Shown: positions 17,976 through 27,503, numbered from the stretch's first letter. The stretch: DNA of 64,000 nucleotides from Rickettsiales bacterium (GCA_023263785.1 JALQUO010000002.1:173852-237851), one strand, 5' to 3'. Numbers and translations: made by a program. Notes: generated from the letters alone by a model not told the origin.

Positions 17976-18853
17976 CTTTTATATTTTAAACAAAATTCTG
18001 TTCCTTTTAAACAACTATCTATTAGTAGCTTGCTCTGATTGCTCTTGTCAAGAATTTTATATTGTTTTATGAGCTGAATTAGCTCTATTGTGTTTGTTGT
18101 TTGCATCAGAGCAGCAGCAGGCTTATCTTGAGGCATAAGGAGTATTTCATTGTTTTCTGTGAGGAAAGTTGTGTAATAATTTTGATTAAATACAGAGAAA
18201 TATGCTCCGACTGGTGGTAGGAGTACAGATGGATTTATAATTCTTGATTTAAAAGCTCTATATCCAAGAAGTTCTATTTCTCCTTCCATTTTGAATTCCA
18301 TTGAGTATTTTCTTCCTGTGAAATCTTTAAAGACCTTCATACAACCCATCTGGATGACTTTTCTTAGAACAGAAGATGACACAGTACACCCATCAACTAG
18401 TATCTGCTTAATGGCATTATATTCGAATCCATAGTGATCTCTCATCCTATGTAATGTTTCTATATTTCCATGTCTGTTGTGGCCGAATCTGAAGTTATAT
18501 CCTGTTGTAATAGATTTTATTTTAAACCTCTGACAAAGCTGATTGATTAAATCCTCTGCCGTTGTCATTGAAAAATCTAAAGAAAAATCTATGACAAATA
18601 CATCATCTATCCCGATTGCTTTCATCATCTCAATTTTTCTTTCAAGAGTGAGGATTTCGTTTATATTGTTGCCTTTAAGGATCTTTGTTGGATGTGGCCA
18701 GAAAGTAAAGACAGCACTCTTACAGCCAAGATGTTTTGCCTTGATTTTAGTTGTCTCTATGACACATCTGTGGCCAAGGTGTATGCCATCAAAATTCCCT
18801 AAGGCTATCGCATAATTGGAATCACCTGAGGGATTATTTGCTATGAATTTCAT
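17972..18853 (-). CDS. ribF: RibF-type FAD synthetase with decayed flavokinase half
   Basis: A 293-aa protein. The N-terminal adenylyltransferase half is intact: ALGNFDGIHLGH, FWPHP, TGYNFRFGHNRHGN and the VSSSVLR motif, so it should convert FMN to FAD. The C-terminal half, normally riboflavin kinase, keeps only a weak outline (PPVGAYFSV). The GFPTAN, NIGxRPT and LYG-type motifs that bind and phosphorylate riboflavin are not recognisable. Family members are about 310 aa, so length is near normal. It lies between lpdA and the FKBP gene with 4-base overlaps on both sides. Confidence 0.88.
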   Translation of the reverse strand: MKFIANNPSGDSNYAIALGNFDGIHLGHRCVIETTKIKAKHLGCKSAVFTFWPHPTKILKGNNINEILTLERKIEMMKAIGIDDVFVIDFSLDFSMTTAEDLINQLCQRFKIKSITTGYNFRFGHNRHGNIETLHRMRDHYGFEYNAIKQILVDGCTVSSSVLRKVIQMGCMKVFKDFTGRKYSMEFKMEGEIELLGYRAFKSRIINPSVLLPPVGAYFSVFNQNYYTTFLTENNEILLMPQDKPAAALMQTTNTIELIQLIKQYKILDKSNQSKLLIDSCLKGTEFCLKYKR

Positions 18854-20244
18854 ATGTGAATGGCATTGCCTCGGGATGCTAGTACAGATTCATGAAGCAT
18901 TTCAGATAGAGTTGGATGAGGAAAAATTGATCTCATTATGTCAAGGTCAGTCAATTCACCTGTCTTAGCAACTGCAAAGCTATTGATTAGCTCTGTCACC
19001 TCTGCACCAATCATATGAACACCAAGGATTTCTCCAGTTTTCTTATCAAAGATTGTCTTGATAAGCCCCTGTGGCTCACCTATAGCTATAGCTTTACCAT
19101 TCCCTATAAATGGAAACCTTCCAACATTTATCTCATAACCAGCATCCTTTGCAGCTTTCTCAGAGAGTCCAATGCTTGCGACTTGTGGTCTTGAGTATAC
19201 ACACCCTGGTATATTCTTTTTATGGATCGGATGAGCAGTAGGAAGACCAGCGATCTTCTCAACACATACTATCCCCTCATGGCTTGCTTTGTGAGCTAAG
19301 AATGGTGGCTGTGTAATGTCGCCTATTGCATAGATTCCTAGCTCGTCTGTCTCCATCCACTCATTTGTTGTGATATGTCCTGATTGAGTTAGTTTGATTT
19401 TTGTGTTTTCAATGCCGAGGTTTTCTGTGTTCGGTATGACTCCTGCTGCTGAGATGACCTTATCGAATTCCATAGATTGTTTGTTGACAGAAATTGAGAT
19501 TCTTTCATCTTTTATTGAGAAACTATCTATTGAAGCTCCTGTGATGATTTTAATGCCAGCCTTCTCTAACTCTTTTTTAGCAAGAGTTGCTATTTCTTCG
19601 TCTTCAGACATCAGGATCCTTGGTGCTGCTTCGACTACCATTACATTACTTCCCATGTCATTATAGAAGCTAGCATATTCAATTCCAATTGCACCAGCAC
19701 CGATTATAACAAGATTCTGTGGGACTTCTGATGAAATCATTGCATCTTTATAATCCCAAACAAATTTATTATCTATTGGTACATTTGGAAGGGTTCTTGG
19801 GCGTGCACCTGTTGCTAAAATTATGTGATCTCCTGAGATTTCTATCTGACTATTTTCTGATGTTTGGACTGAAACCTTTTTTTTACCTAGGAGCTTCCCA
19901 TGACCATATATGACTTCAATGTTATGCTTTCTCATGAGGGTCTTGATACCATTGCTTAATTGTTCTGATACACCTCTTGATCTTTCTATTACTCCTTTGA
20001 AATCAATTTTTATTTTGCCTTCGATTTCAATTCCATACTTGCTACTGTTTTGAATCAAATGAGCTGCCTCTGCAGATCTGAGAAGTGCCTTTGTTGGTAT
20101 ACATCCCCAATTAAGACATACTCCACCAAGTTTCTCTTTTTCAATTACACATGGCTTAAGACCTAGCTGTGCAGCTCTGATTGCAGCAACATAACCACCT
20201 GGTCCACCACCTATAACTACAACATCAAAACTTTTTTTTTCCAT
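18850..20244 (-). CDS. lpdA: dihydrolipoyl dehydrogenase
   Basis: A 464-aa flavoprotein (E3) that re-oxidises dihydrolipoamide in the pyruvate and 2-oxoglutarate dehydrogenase complexes. It has the FAD dinucleotide fold GGGPGGYVAA, the redox disulphide in GGVCLNWGCIPTKALL, the NAD-binding fold IIGAGAIGIEYA and the C-terminal catalytic His-Glu in FPHPTLSEMLHE. It heads an operon with ribF. A TATAAT box occurs about 40-50 bases upstream on the minus strand without a clear -35. Confidence 0.97.
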   Translation of the reverse strand: MEKKSFDVVVIGGGPGGYVAAIRAAQLGLKPCVIEKEKLGGVCLNWGCIPTKALLRSAEAAHLIQNSSKYGIEIEGKIKIDFKGVIERSRGVSEQLSNGIKTLMRKHNIEVIYGHGKLLGKKKVSVQTSENSQIEISGDHIILATGARPRTLPNVPIDNKFVWDYKDAMISSEVPQNLVIIGAGAIGIEYASFYNDMGSNVMVVEAAPRILMSEDEEIATLAKKELEKAGIKIITGASIDSFSIKDERISISVNKQSMEFDKVISAAGVIPNTENLGIENTKIKLTQSGHITTNEWMETDELGIYAIGDITQPPFLAHKASHEGIVCVEKIAGLPTAHPIHKKNIPGCVYSRPQVASIGLSEKAAKDAGYEINVGRFPFIGNGKAIAIGEPQGLIKTIFDKKTGEILGVHMIGAEVTELINSFAVAKTGELTDLDIMRSIFPHPTLSEMLHESVLASRGNAIHI

Positions 20245-20323
20245 TTTTTTTAAAAATTAATTTTTTAGTCTTTAGACATTAGATATATCATTATATCCAA
20301 CAAAAGAATAATCTTTATCTAAA

Positions 20324-21588
20324 ATGCAATCTGAAGAAAAAAAGTTAAAAAATGTATTGTTGAAACTCTCTGAGATTGCTGAAATATATAAAGTAAATGT
20401 TTTAGAGAGTTCAGGAGTAAAAAAGGACTTCTACAAGAACCTCATTACAACTATTAACTTGATCTTCGAAAAAATAAAATTAGTAAAGAAAGCAAAACAA
20501 AAAATTAATCATTCAAATGATAGTCTTGAGGTGAATCCTGTAGATCTTGAAATTCCTGAGGATGACAATGTTTTCTCAAAATTCCAATACCATAACTTTG
20601 GTCTAGATCAACTTTCTGAGAGGTTTTTGAAACATCTTTGCGGATTCATCCATCTGTATATGGAAGACAATATTTTTGATGCTTCAGCAGAGTTCTTAGC
20701 TGAAATAATTTTTCATAATGTTTTGTGGTGGCACCTTTGGAAATCATGCAACCCTCAGATGTGATAGTGACAAAACTGAGGCAGAAATACTTACCTATGC
20801 ATTATCTCTTAAGGAACTAAAAATTCCATATATGTCAGACTATTTATGGGAGATTTTAGAAGAAAGACAAAAGAGCGGCAAGATATCTCTTTCTACAGGA
20901 CAATCAGCTGATACTGAGAGTCAAAAATCTTTATGGATTCAGTTGTTCAATAATCAAGAGAGACATAATACAATCTTTACAATGGGTAAAGAACTTAAGA
21001 TTGCCTTGCAATATATATATGATCCTGTAGTAGAAAAGTTTTTTAACAAGAAGTTAGATCTAATATCTGAATATAGAAATATTTGTTTAAAGAAAAAAGA
21101 GCTTTTACTTAAAAAAGATGAATCATATATGGCAGAATTAATTCACATGCCAAAAGAACTGCAACGGCGGATAGAATTTTCAGAATACAAACTTGTAGTA
21201 ATCGCAGGTAAATATTACGATCTAACTAATGCTATAGATTACGCAATAAAAAAACACCTCTGCAAAAATCAGATATAAAAAAGATTGCAGAGAAGATTCT
21301 AAAATATTTAGCAAAGACAAAGCAGCTAGATATTGTAAAAAAATCGATCCATGTCAACCTTTCTCAGATAACCTTTGTTCAATTTTAGAAAGAATCATAA
21401 AACTACATAATAAGGGCATTATAAGAAGTGTACTTTCTGAACTATTTAGTGGTTTCGAACAGATCCATACATCTTTTTGTGAAGAGCAAAATAAAGCAGT
21501 TGATATAAGAAAGATAAGTGAATGGATTATATATCTCATAAACTACCGGAAACAAGAAGCGATTAAAGATCAGCAGCCTTCTGTTTGA
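20324..21588 (+). pseudogene. decayed copy of the 26254-27501 orphan gene family
   Basis: Coding similarity to the protein at 26254-27501 continues across reading frames: frame of 20324 (to 20764), then 20718-21278, then a third stretch about 21248-21389, then a fourth to TGA 21588. This needs at least three frameshifts. Matching blocks include KLSEIAEIY against KLKEIAKVY and ELKIALQYIYDPVVEKFF against QIEIALEYAYDEKVRDFI. Also, IAEKILKYLAKTKQLD pairs with AIAFLTFKKLKKDGKLN. One frameshift falls in the A7 run 21248-21254. The 3-prime end overlaps the convergent mltG by 26 bases. Function unknown. Confidence 0.75.
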
Positions 21589-22573
21589 CAAGCTTTGTAT
21601 TTTTCTTATGTTCCTCAAAATCATTTGCAAATGCGTGCTTTCCATTTTTTTCATGCACAAAGAAAAGCTTTTGTGTCCGGCGAGGATGCAATACAGCAAG
21701 AATTGATTGTTTTCCAGGATTACATATTGGCGTTGGTGGTAAACCCTTATGACGATAGGTATTATATTGCGAATCTGATTTTAGATGTGAATACAAAACC
21801 TTTCCTTTCCAGTTTGATGCTTCAACAAGGTTCAATCCATATATTACTGTAGGGCAAGCCTGAAGCTTCATATTTCTTTTTAGTCTGTTTAAATATACTC
21901 CTGCTATCAGTGGTTTTTCACTATCTATATAAGTTTCTTTCTCAACTATTGAAGCAAGTATTATTGCTTCTTCTGGAGAATTTATGATTTGATCTATACT
22001 TTTATCCCTCTTTATCCACTCGATTGCAATAAAATCATTCATCATTTTCTGCATTCTTTTGATTATATTCATATCGAATGTCCCATACGTATAAAAATAT
22101 GTTTCAGGTAATAATGATCCCTCTTTTACTATGTTTAACTTATCTGGGAAATGAGTAATATTGTTAAGCTTTCTGAGGCGTTCAATCACTTGTTTCACTG
22201 TGAAGCCTCCTGGTATTGTTATGCGATGTTGAATAACTTTTCCTTCTGTTAAAACTCTCATTATATCTAGAACTTTTGAGCCACTTTTTAGTGAATATTC
22301 CCCAGGTATTATTCTTTTGTTATAAAATTCACAGTATAGTTTTGCAAAGAAAAGGAATGTTACTGGACGCTCTACAACTTTTTGTTCTGATAATGATCTG
22401 CTAATCCCCCTAATACCAATGTTTTTTTCTACCAGGAAGATTTTATCCTCCTTTATTTCAATTGCATACATTGCATATGTAATGAACATTACAAGTCCAA
22501 ACACCAGTATTAAAAATGGCGCAACTAATTTTCCTAATATGTTTTTTATTAGTTCTTTATTCAGCATTCGCAT
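21563..22573 (-). CDS. mltG: endolytic peptidoglycan transglycosylase MltG
   Basis: A 336-aa inner-membrane protein with one N-terminal membrane segment (about 15-37) and a YceG domain. The catalytic Glu lies in LASIVEKET; further signatures are ETYFYTYG and the C-terminal YRHKGLPPTPICNPG block. It cuts nascent glycan strands and sets their length. An alternative ATG two codons downstream (22567) exists. The start overlaps the end of trcR by 17 bases, so the two are probably co-translated. Confidence 0.95.
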   Translation of the reverse strand: MRMLNKELIKNILGKLVAPFLILVFGLVMFITYAMYAIEIKEDKIFLVEKNIGIRGISRSLSEQKVVERPVTFLFFAKLYCEFYNKRIIPGEYSLKSGSKVLDIMRVLTEGKVIQHRITIPGGFTVKQVIERLRKLNNITHFPDKLNIVKEGSLLPETYFYTYGTFDMNIIKRMQKMMNDFIAIEWIKRDKSIDQIINSPEEAIILASIVEKETYIDSEKPLIAGVYLNRLKRNMKLQACPTVIYGLNLVEASNWKGKVLYSHLKSDSQYNTYRHKGLPPTPICNPGKQSILAVLHPRRTQKLFFVHEKNGKHAFANDFEEHKKNTKLVKQKAADL

Positions 22574-23117
22574 TTTCTTTTTCCTTTAAAGCTCTAGCTT
22601 TTTGGAGTTCTTCATCTAGTAATGCTCTTGAACAAATTCCTAATAAAACTGGATCTTTAGGAGATATATTTGGCATGTTCCAGTGTGTTCTGTTTTTTAT
22701 TGTAAGTACAGTAGGAGTGGTTGAACTCGTTATTTTAGCTATTTGTTTTTCAGACATCTCAGGGCAATTCTTGAGAAGCCAAGCAATCGCATTAGGTTTA
22801 TTTTCCCTCATTGCAACAGGTGTATATTTAACTATTTTTCTATTAATTACCTTATTTGATTCTATTGCTTCTGCTGCTGAGGTTGTGATTTTAAGTCTTG
22901 TATTATGGTCTGCCTCACATCTTGAAATCTCATTTCTTGTTAACTGACCTATCTGTATTGGGTTAATTCCTTTGACACCAACAGCAACGTCACCATCAGC
23001 AATGCCTTTTATTTCTAGTGGGTGCATTCCACAAAAATCGGCAATTTGCTCAAATGAAAGACTTGTATTGTCTATTAGCCACACAGCTGTAGCTTTTGGC
23101 ATTAATGGTAATGTCAT
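22557..23117 (-). CDS. trcR: TrcR/DUF1013 cell-cycle transcriptional regulator family
   Basis: A 186-aa protein starting MTLPLMPKATAVWLIDNTS, the near-invariant N-terminus of the alphaproteobacterial DUF1013 family. The next stretch, FEQIADFCGMHPLEIKGIADG, has a helix-turn-helix character. Family members are described as regulators linked to the cell cycle and transcription in alphaproteobacteria. A second repeat of similar form occurs at about residues 105-155 (NAIAWLLKNCPEMSEKQIAK). The promoter at 23153-23180 probably drives trcR-mltG. Confidence 0.9.
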   Translation of the reverse strand: MTLPLMPKATAVWLIDNTSLSFEQIADFCGMHPLEIKGIADGDVAVGVKGINPIQIGQLTRNEISRCEADHNTRLKITTSAAEAIESNKVINRKIVKYTPVAMRENKPNAIAWLLKNCPEMSEKQIAKITSSTTPTVLTIKNRTHWNMPNISPKDPVLLGICSRALLDEELQKARALKEKENANAE

Positions 23118-23152
23118 ATTTCAAATGGTATAATTTAATTCTCTTATGACAA

Positions 23153-23180
23153 AGAATACCAGATTACTGTCTCTTTTCAA
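23153..23180 (-). promoter_or_regulatory. promoter for trcR-mltG
   Basis: Minus strand: -35 TTGAAA (23175-23180), 16-base spacer, -10 TATTCT (23153-23158), about 36 bases before the trcR ATG. Confidence 0.45.
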
Positions 23181-23196
23181 ATCAACGCATAGCAAC

Positions 23197-23682
23197 CTAG
23201 TTACTCAGAGCATCGCACATAGCAATTGCGATTGCATCACTTTCATCACTTGTTTCTGTTTTAATATTTCCTAGTTGTAGACTTATCATCTTATTGACTT
23301 GTGTTTTGTCAGCGTTTCCTTTCCCACTCACAACCTTCTTTATTGTTGATGCTTGATACTCACTTGGTATGAGCCCACTAACAGAACATGCAACTATTGC
23401 TGCTGCCCTCGCTTGAGCTAACTTGAGAGACGAAATCGGATTATTATTCACATAAGTATTTTCTATAGAGCAGCGGTCTGGTTTATATTGGTTAATGATA
23501 TCTATTATATACTCAAAAATTTCCTTGAGAGCTAATGCATCCGACTTATGTTCTGGTCCTTTGTCAGTGATTTTAGTTTTCAAAACTCCTGAGGCTATAT
23601 ACTTTATCCCTTTGTTGTCTTTCCTAACAATGCCCCAGCCAGTTTTCCTAAGCCCAGAATCAATTCCTAAAAACAAAGTCAT
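23197..23682 (-). CDS. ruvC: Holliday junction endonuclease RuvC
   Basis: A 161-aa nuclease that resolves Holliday junctions with RuvAB. The four acidic catalytic residues are visible: Asp8 (GIDSGLRKTGWG), Glu74 (SIENTYV), Asp146 and Asp149 (SDESDAIAIA). Length is close to E. coli RuvC. It is divergent from tsaE, the two start regions being only about 14 bases apart; ruvAB are not in the window. Confidence 0.96.
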   Translation of the reverse strand: MTLFLGIDSGLRKTGWGIVRKDNKGIKYIASGVLKTKITDKGPEHKSDALALKEIFEYIIDIINQYKPDRCSIENTYVNNNPISSLKLAQARAAAIVACSVSGLIPSEYQASTIKKVVSGKGNADKTQVNKMISLQLGNIKTETSDESDAIAIAMCDALSN

Positions 23683-23695
23683 GATGTATAAGATA

Positions 23696-24148
23696 ATGAA
23701 AAAAATGATAGTCCAAACACTATTACAGCTTCAGGAGTTTAGCAACCAACTAACTGAACAAATACACAAAGACTCAGTCATAACAATGTCAGGTGAGCTA
23801 GGGGTTGGTAAAACCACCCTTGCTTCATATATCCTTAGGGAATTAGTTGATGATGAGGATAGTTTCACAAGTCCAACCTTTAACATAGTTCATGAATACT
23901 ATTCAAAAAAGAAACAAGCTAAAGTTTTCCATCTGGATTTGTATAGAATAAATGATGTTAATGAGTTAGTTGAAATAGGATTTAATGATATTTTAAACAG
24001 TGGGATAGTCATTATAGAGTGGCCAGAAATAGCATTCCCTATCATAAGAAATATGGCAAAAGACAGATTAATAGAGATGCAATTATCGTTTGAAGATGAA
24101 ATTACTAGAAAGATATCTTGTAAGATTTCATCACACAGGTTAGAATAA
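23696..24148 (+). CDS. tsaE: tRNA threonylcarbamoyladenosine synthesis ATPase TsaE
   Basis: A 150-aa P-loop protein with Walker A SGELGVGKTTL, the switch block TSPTFNIVHEY and the HLDLYRI and IIEWPE motifs of TsaE. It works with TsaB, TsaD and TsaC to make t6A37 in tRNA. The open frame extends upstream into ruvC on the opposite strand, but homology begins at about MIVQTLL. I therefore choose the ATG at 23696; 23681, 23684 and 23705 are alternatives. Confidence 0.93.
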   Translation: MKKMIVQTLLQLQEFSNQLTEQIHKDSVITMSGELGVGKTTLASYILRELVDDEDSFTSPTFNIVHEYYSKKKQAKVFHLDLYRINDVNELVEIGFNDILNSGIVIIEWPEIAFPIIRNMAKDRLIEMQLSFEDEITRKISCKISSHRLE

Positions 24149-24173
24149 TAGAATTAAGGAAATAAAAAATCTT

Positions 24174-24512
24174 ATGTGTTTAGGTACTTTTTTATACACC
24201 AAATTTTTCGGCAAACTAATTGGAAATGACTCCCTAGGGAACTCATACTATGAGAGCAAAGATAGCAGATGGTTTAAAAAACCTAACCGATGGGTAGTGT
24301 ATGGTAAAAAAAATAAATTAATTGCAAACATTGACTCAGTTTGGTTTAAGTGGTTGCATTATTTGTCAGACGAGCCTCCAATGAAATTAAAAAAGAAATA
24401 TAGTTGGATGATAGAGGGTGGAACATCTGAGTATGACAAAATACAAGCAAAAAAGTCTGAAGTGGTGTATGATGGCAATTATAATTCTTGGAATCCTAAA
24501 AGACATAAGTAA
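24174..24512 (+). CDS. NDUFA12-like accessory subunit of complex I
   Basis: A 112-aa protein of the NADH:ubiquinone oxidoreductase 17.2-kDa subunit family. Signatures: GTFLYTKFFGKLIGNDSLGN, then YYESKD, RWVVY and WFKWLHYLSDEPP, and the C-terminal YNSWNPKR. It is a peripheral-arm accessory protein in alphaproteobacterial and mitochondrial complex I. The gene is followed immediately by mlaD, a pairing common in alphaproteobacteria. An AAGGA ribosome-binding site lies at 24156-24160. Confidence 0.95.
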   Translation: MCLGTFLYTKFFGKLIGNDSLGNSYYESKDSRWFKKPNRWVVYGKKNKLIANIDSVWFKWLHYLSDEPPMKLKKKYSWMIEGGTSEYDKIQAKKSEVVYDGNYNSWNPKRHK

Positions 24513-24992
24513 ATGAATAGCAAATATAATGTTGAAACCACAGTTGGACTAGGTGTCATAGTTTTTTGTCTTGTCCTTATTGCAATGGTTTTTAAAAGTG
24601 GTTTATTCTCGACAGGAAAGAGCTACTATACACTTCATACTGCATTCGAAAGAGCTGACGGCATCAACATAGGAAACGATGTATCTATTAGTGGTGTCAA
24701 AGTTGGTGAGGTAACTTCAAAGACAATCGATCCTAATAACTATAACGCTCTTGTGACAATAATAGTAGAAAAGAGTCTGAAGCTTCCTGTTGACACATCT
24801 GCTGAAATAACAAGTGCTGGTTTATTTGGAGATAAATATATATCTCTTGTCCCTGGTGCTGAAACAGACCTTCTAAAAGATGGAGATACAATTGAGTTTA
24901 CTCAATCATCAATCAACATCGAGGGTTTAATAACAAGATTTTTCTTCGGTCTAGACAGTGCAAAGAGCGATAAAGAAGAGTCTAACTCATAA
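24513..24992 (+). CDS. mlaD: outer-membrane lipid asymmetry protein MlaD
   Basis: A 159-aa MCE-domain protein: one N-terminal membrane segment (about 10-30), then the MCE core with FERADGINIGNDVSISGVKVG and GLFGDKYISLVPG. MlaD binds phospholipid in the periplasm as part of the MlaFEDB transporter that maintains outer-membrane asymmetry. The start codon directly follows the NDUFA12 stop. No mlaE or mlaF is in the window. Confidence 0.93.
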   Translation: MNSKYNVETTVGLGVIVFCLVLIAMVFKSGLFSTGKSYYTLHTAFERADGINIGNDVSISGVKVGEVTSKTIDPNNYNALVTIIVEKSLKLPVDTSAEITSAGLFGDKYISLVPGAETDLLKDGDTIEFTQSSINIEGLITRFFFGLDSAKSDKEESNS

Positions 24993-25061
24993 GATTCTTC
25001 TTGAATTCTTGAGTCATTTGTGATACTTGTACCTTTGTTTTTATCTTAAAATATTCCCAAT

Positions 25062-26261
25062 ATGGCAAAAAGCATCTCTGTTTGGCTAGTCCTATCATTA
25101 TTTTATGCATATCAATATGTTATAAGAACAATCCCAGCTATATCTCTAGATGAAATAATTCGCAATTTTTCAATAGATACTGGAGACTTCGGATTTTTCT
25201 GTGGAATATACTATATAGGCTACACAGCTGCAGCAATTCCACTAAGCATTATGATGGATAAACTAGATGCACGGAATGTTATTGTATGTACGATCTTAAT
25301 GGCTGCAATTGGTATTTTACCACTTCTAGGAAACAGCTGGTCACTTGCAGTATTTGGAAGAGTTTTAAGTGCAATAGGTTCAGCTGGTGCAATACTTGGA
25401 CTATTCAAAGTTATATCTGTTTTCTTCAAACCGGAACAAAGCACTAGGATGCTTGGGATGTCTGTAACAATAGGATTACTAGGTGGGATATACGGTGGGC
25501 GGCCTCTTGCGATCATAATCAGTAAGATTGGCTTTAAAATCACACTCTACTACCTAGCAGCGGCTGGCATTGCAATGGGATGTGTGGCATTTTTGCTTTT
25601 ACCGAGGGATTTCACTAAGCAGTCAGATACAAATGAGATAACATTTAAAAGTATTATAAATGATATCAGAGAGATTTTTTCAAATAAACCTCTTATCTTG
25701 CTTGCTATCGGTGGTGGGCTGATGGTTGGACCTTTGGAAGGTTTTGCAGATGGATGGAGTATCATATCATTACAAGTCATACATGGCTGGAATAAAGTTG
25801 ATGCAAGTATCGCCCCCTCAATGATATATCTTGGGATGTGTATTGGATCATCTGTGATTGGTTATATAACTGAAAGGACTCAGAAATACTATGGGATAGT
25901 AGCAGGATCAAGCTTAGTTATGATCTTTACATTTATGTGGATTCTGTATGGTAAAAGCAATTGGTCGCAAGTAACAATTATAAGCCTCTTTATCATTGGG
26001 ATTGCCTGTGCATGCCAAATAGTTGTCATGTCAAAGGCAGGGATGCTGGCTGGCAAGAAGCTTGTAACAACAGGCACTGCTATAGCAAATATGATCGTAA
26101 TGGTCTTTGGAAGTTTATTTCATTCAGTAATTGCAGGAATTGTAACAGCTGCTGGTGGTGTGGAATCTCCTGAGGCAATAAGGCTTGGAATGTTATCTAT
26201 AGTCATAGGACTAGCACTGGCATTGCCAGTCCTGTGGATGTCATTTAGGAGTTTTAGATAA
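25062..26261 (+). CDS. MFS transporter
   Basis: A 399-aa integral membrane protein with about 12 predicted segments and the major-facilitator loop motif between TM2 and TM3 (MMDKLDARNVIV). A central cytoplasmic loop lies around residues 185-205. The substrate cannot be read from the sequence; Rickettsiales carry many MFS proteins that import host metabolites. The 3-prime end overlaps the convergent orphan gene by 8 bases. Confidence 0.9.
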   Translation: MAKSISVWLVLSLFYAYQYVIRTIPAISLDEIIRNFSIDTGDFGFFCGIYYIGYTAAAIPLSIMMDKLDARNVIVCTILMAAIGILPLLGNSWSLAVFGRVLSAIGSAGAILGLFKVISVFFKPEQSTRMLGMSVTIGLLGGIYGGRPLAIIISKIGFKITLYYLAAAGIAMGCVAFLLLPRDFTKQSDTNEITFKSIINDIREIFSNKPLILLAIGGGLMVGPLEGFADGWSIISLQVIHGWNKVDASIAPSMIYLGMCIGSSVIGYITERTQKYYGIVAGSSLVMIFTFMWILYGKSNWSQVTIISLFIIGIACACQIVVMSKAGMLAGKKLVTTGTAIANMIVMVFGSLFHSVIAGIVTAAGGVESPEAIRLGMLSIVIGLALALPVLWMSFRSFR

Positions 26262-27501
26262 CCCGGGGCAATTGCGGAGGAATATCATTTGACCTTGACT
26301 CTGCAACAAAACTTGACCAATCAGATGTCTTTTTGATGTCCTTTGCTTCATCTTTGCTTCTAAAAAGATATAGTTTAATTGCATACCAAAGAGTCAGTAG
26401 GAACTCCTCAATAGTTAAGATTACTTTTTCTACAGTACTATCAGTTTTTTCATCTGCAGCTCTTTTTTGAACCTTTGAAAAGATGTCTTTGATGAATTGT
26501 TTATCTATATTTTCTCCTGTAAATGACCTTTCAATCTCTGTTATGTCTATGTTCTCAATGCCATTCAACTTCCCATCTTTCTTGAGTTTTTTAAATGTAA
26601 GAAATGCTATTGCCTGAGCATCATGCTGCTTGATAGTATTACCTTGAAATAACCTTGAGATCTCAGAGATTGCAACTTTCTGGTAATCTCTTGTTTTTTC
26701 AATAACCTCTGCACATCTTTTTACTGTGTGTTCAAGGTGAGTTCTCAACTCCTGAGAAATACTCTGATCCTCTAAGGTTTTTTGGAATTTAAAAAAAGTT
26801 TTTTTTATTCCAACAGAAGGATCATCCATTCTTTCTTTAATAAAATCTCTTACTTTCTCATCATATGCATACTCAAGAGCAATCTCGATTTGTTTACAAA
26901 GGGTTAGTGTGTAATTATGAGGTTTTTGAAAATCAAAAAGAAGTCCCCAGTCTTTTACATTATCAGCATTTTTTGGATCTATTGCTGTATCCTGTAATAT
27001 TTTTTTTAGTTCTGGAGTTAAATATGCAATCCCTAGAGGTTCAAAAGTAAGTGAATCATTGATTATTTGTTGTAAATTATTATTATCTGTAGCTCTAAGA
27101 CCATTAACCGAAAAATGTGAACTAACAGTATCGATGAATAAAATTTCTGATAGGGCATTAGCTGGTAAGTTATTTATTTTACTAAAAGAACAGTAATCAA
27201 CTGCATGTAAAAAACTTATGATATATTTAAAATTCTTTGTTGCATGTTTAGAAAACAAGAGTAAATAATTCATGAAACCAGGTACATCATCATTAATATT
27301 GAGAATATCCACATGTTCCGACGAAGAATGGACTTCAAATGTATCAGTAATATTATTACACAACCAATTTATCTCAGTCGCAAGTTCAGAAAGTACAGTT
27401 TTTTCTAATCCATTTTCTAAAAGCTCTGCTCTGTTTGAATAAACCTTTGCTATTTCTTTGAGTTTATTAAAAAAATCTTGTCTTTGTGATTCTGTCAACA
27501 T
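26254..27501 (-). CDS. orphan protein, intact member of a two-copy local family
   Basis: A 415-aa, mostly alpha-helical protein of unknown function. I start it at ATG 27501 (MLTESQRQDFF); the open frame extends 11 codons further, to a TTG at 27534 inside the 27504-27536 hairpin. No signal peptide is visible; one hydrophobic stretch lies near the C-terminus (about residues 370-390, EEFLLTLWYAIKLYLF). The decayed copy at 20324-21588 aligns with it over most of its length, so the family has at least two copies here. hscA is 67 bases upstream on the same strand. A lineage-specific or host-interaction protein is possible but unproven. Confidence 0.7.
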   Translation of the reverse strand: MLTESQRQDFFNKLKEIAKVYSNRAELLENGLEKTVLSELATEINWLCNNITDTFEVHSSSEHVDILNINDDVPGFMNYLLLFSKHATKNFKYIISFLHAVDYCSFSKINNLPANALSEILFIDTVSSHFSVNGLRATDNNNLQQIINDSLTFEPLGIAYLTPELKKILQDTAIDPKNADNVKDWGLLFDFQKPHNYTLTLCKQIEIALEYAYDEKVRDFIKERMDDPSVGIKKTFFKFQKTLEDQSISQELRTHLEHTVKRCAEVIEKTRDYQKVAISEISRLFQGNTIKQHDAQAIAFLTFKKLKKDGKLNGIENIDITEIERSFTGENIDKQFIKDIFSKVQKRAADEKTDSTVEKVILTIEEFLLTLWYAIKLYLFRSKDEAKDIKKTSDWSSFVAESRSNDIPPQLPRVI

Positions 27502-27503
27502 AA

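Noticed and set aside
23495..23695. N-terminal extension of tsaE by about 67 codons
   Set aside because: It overlaps ruvC on the opposite strand and adds residues with no TsaE homology; the ATG cluster at 23681-23705 is the better start.
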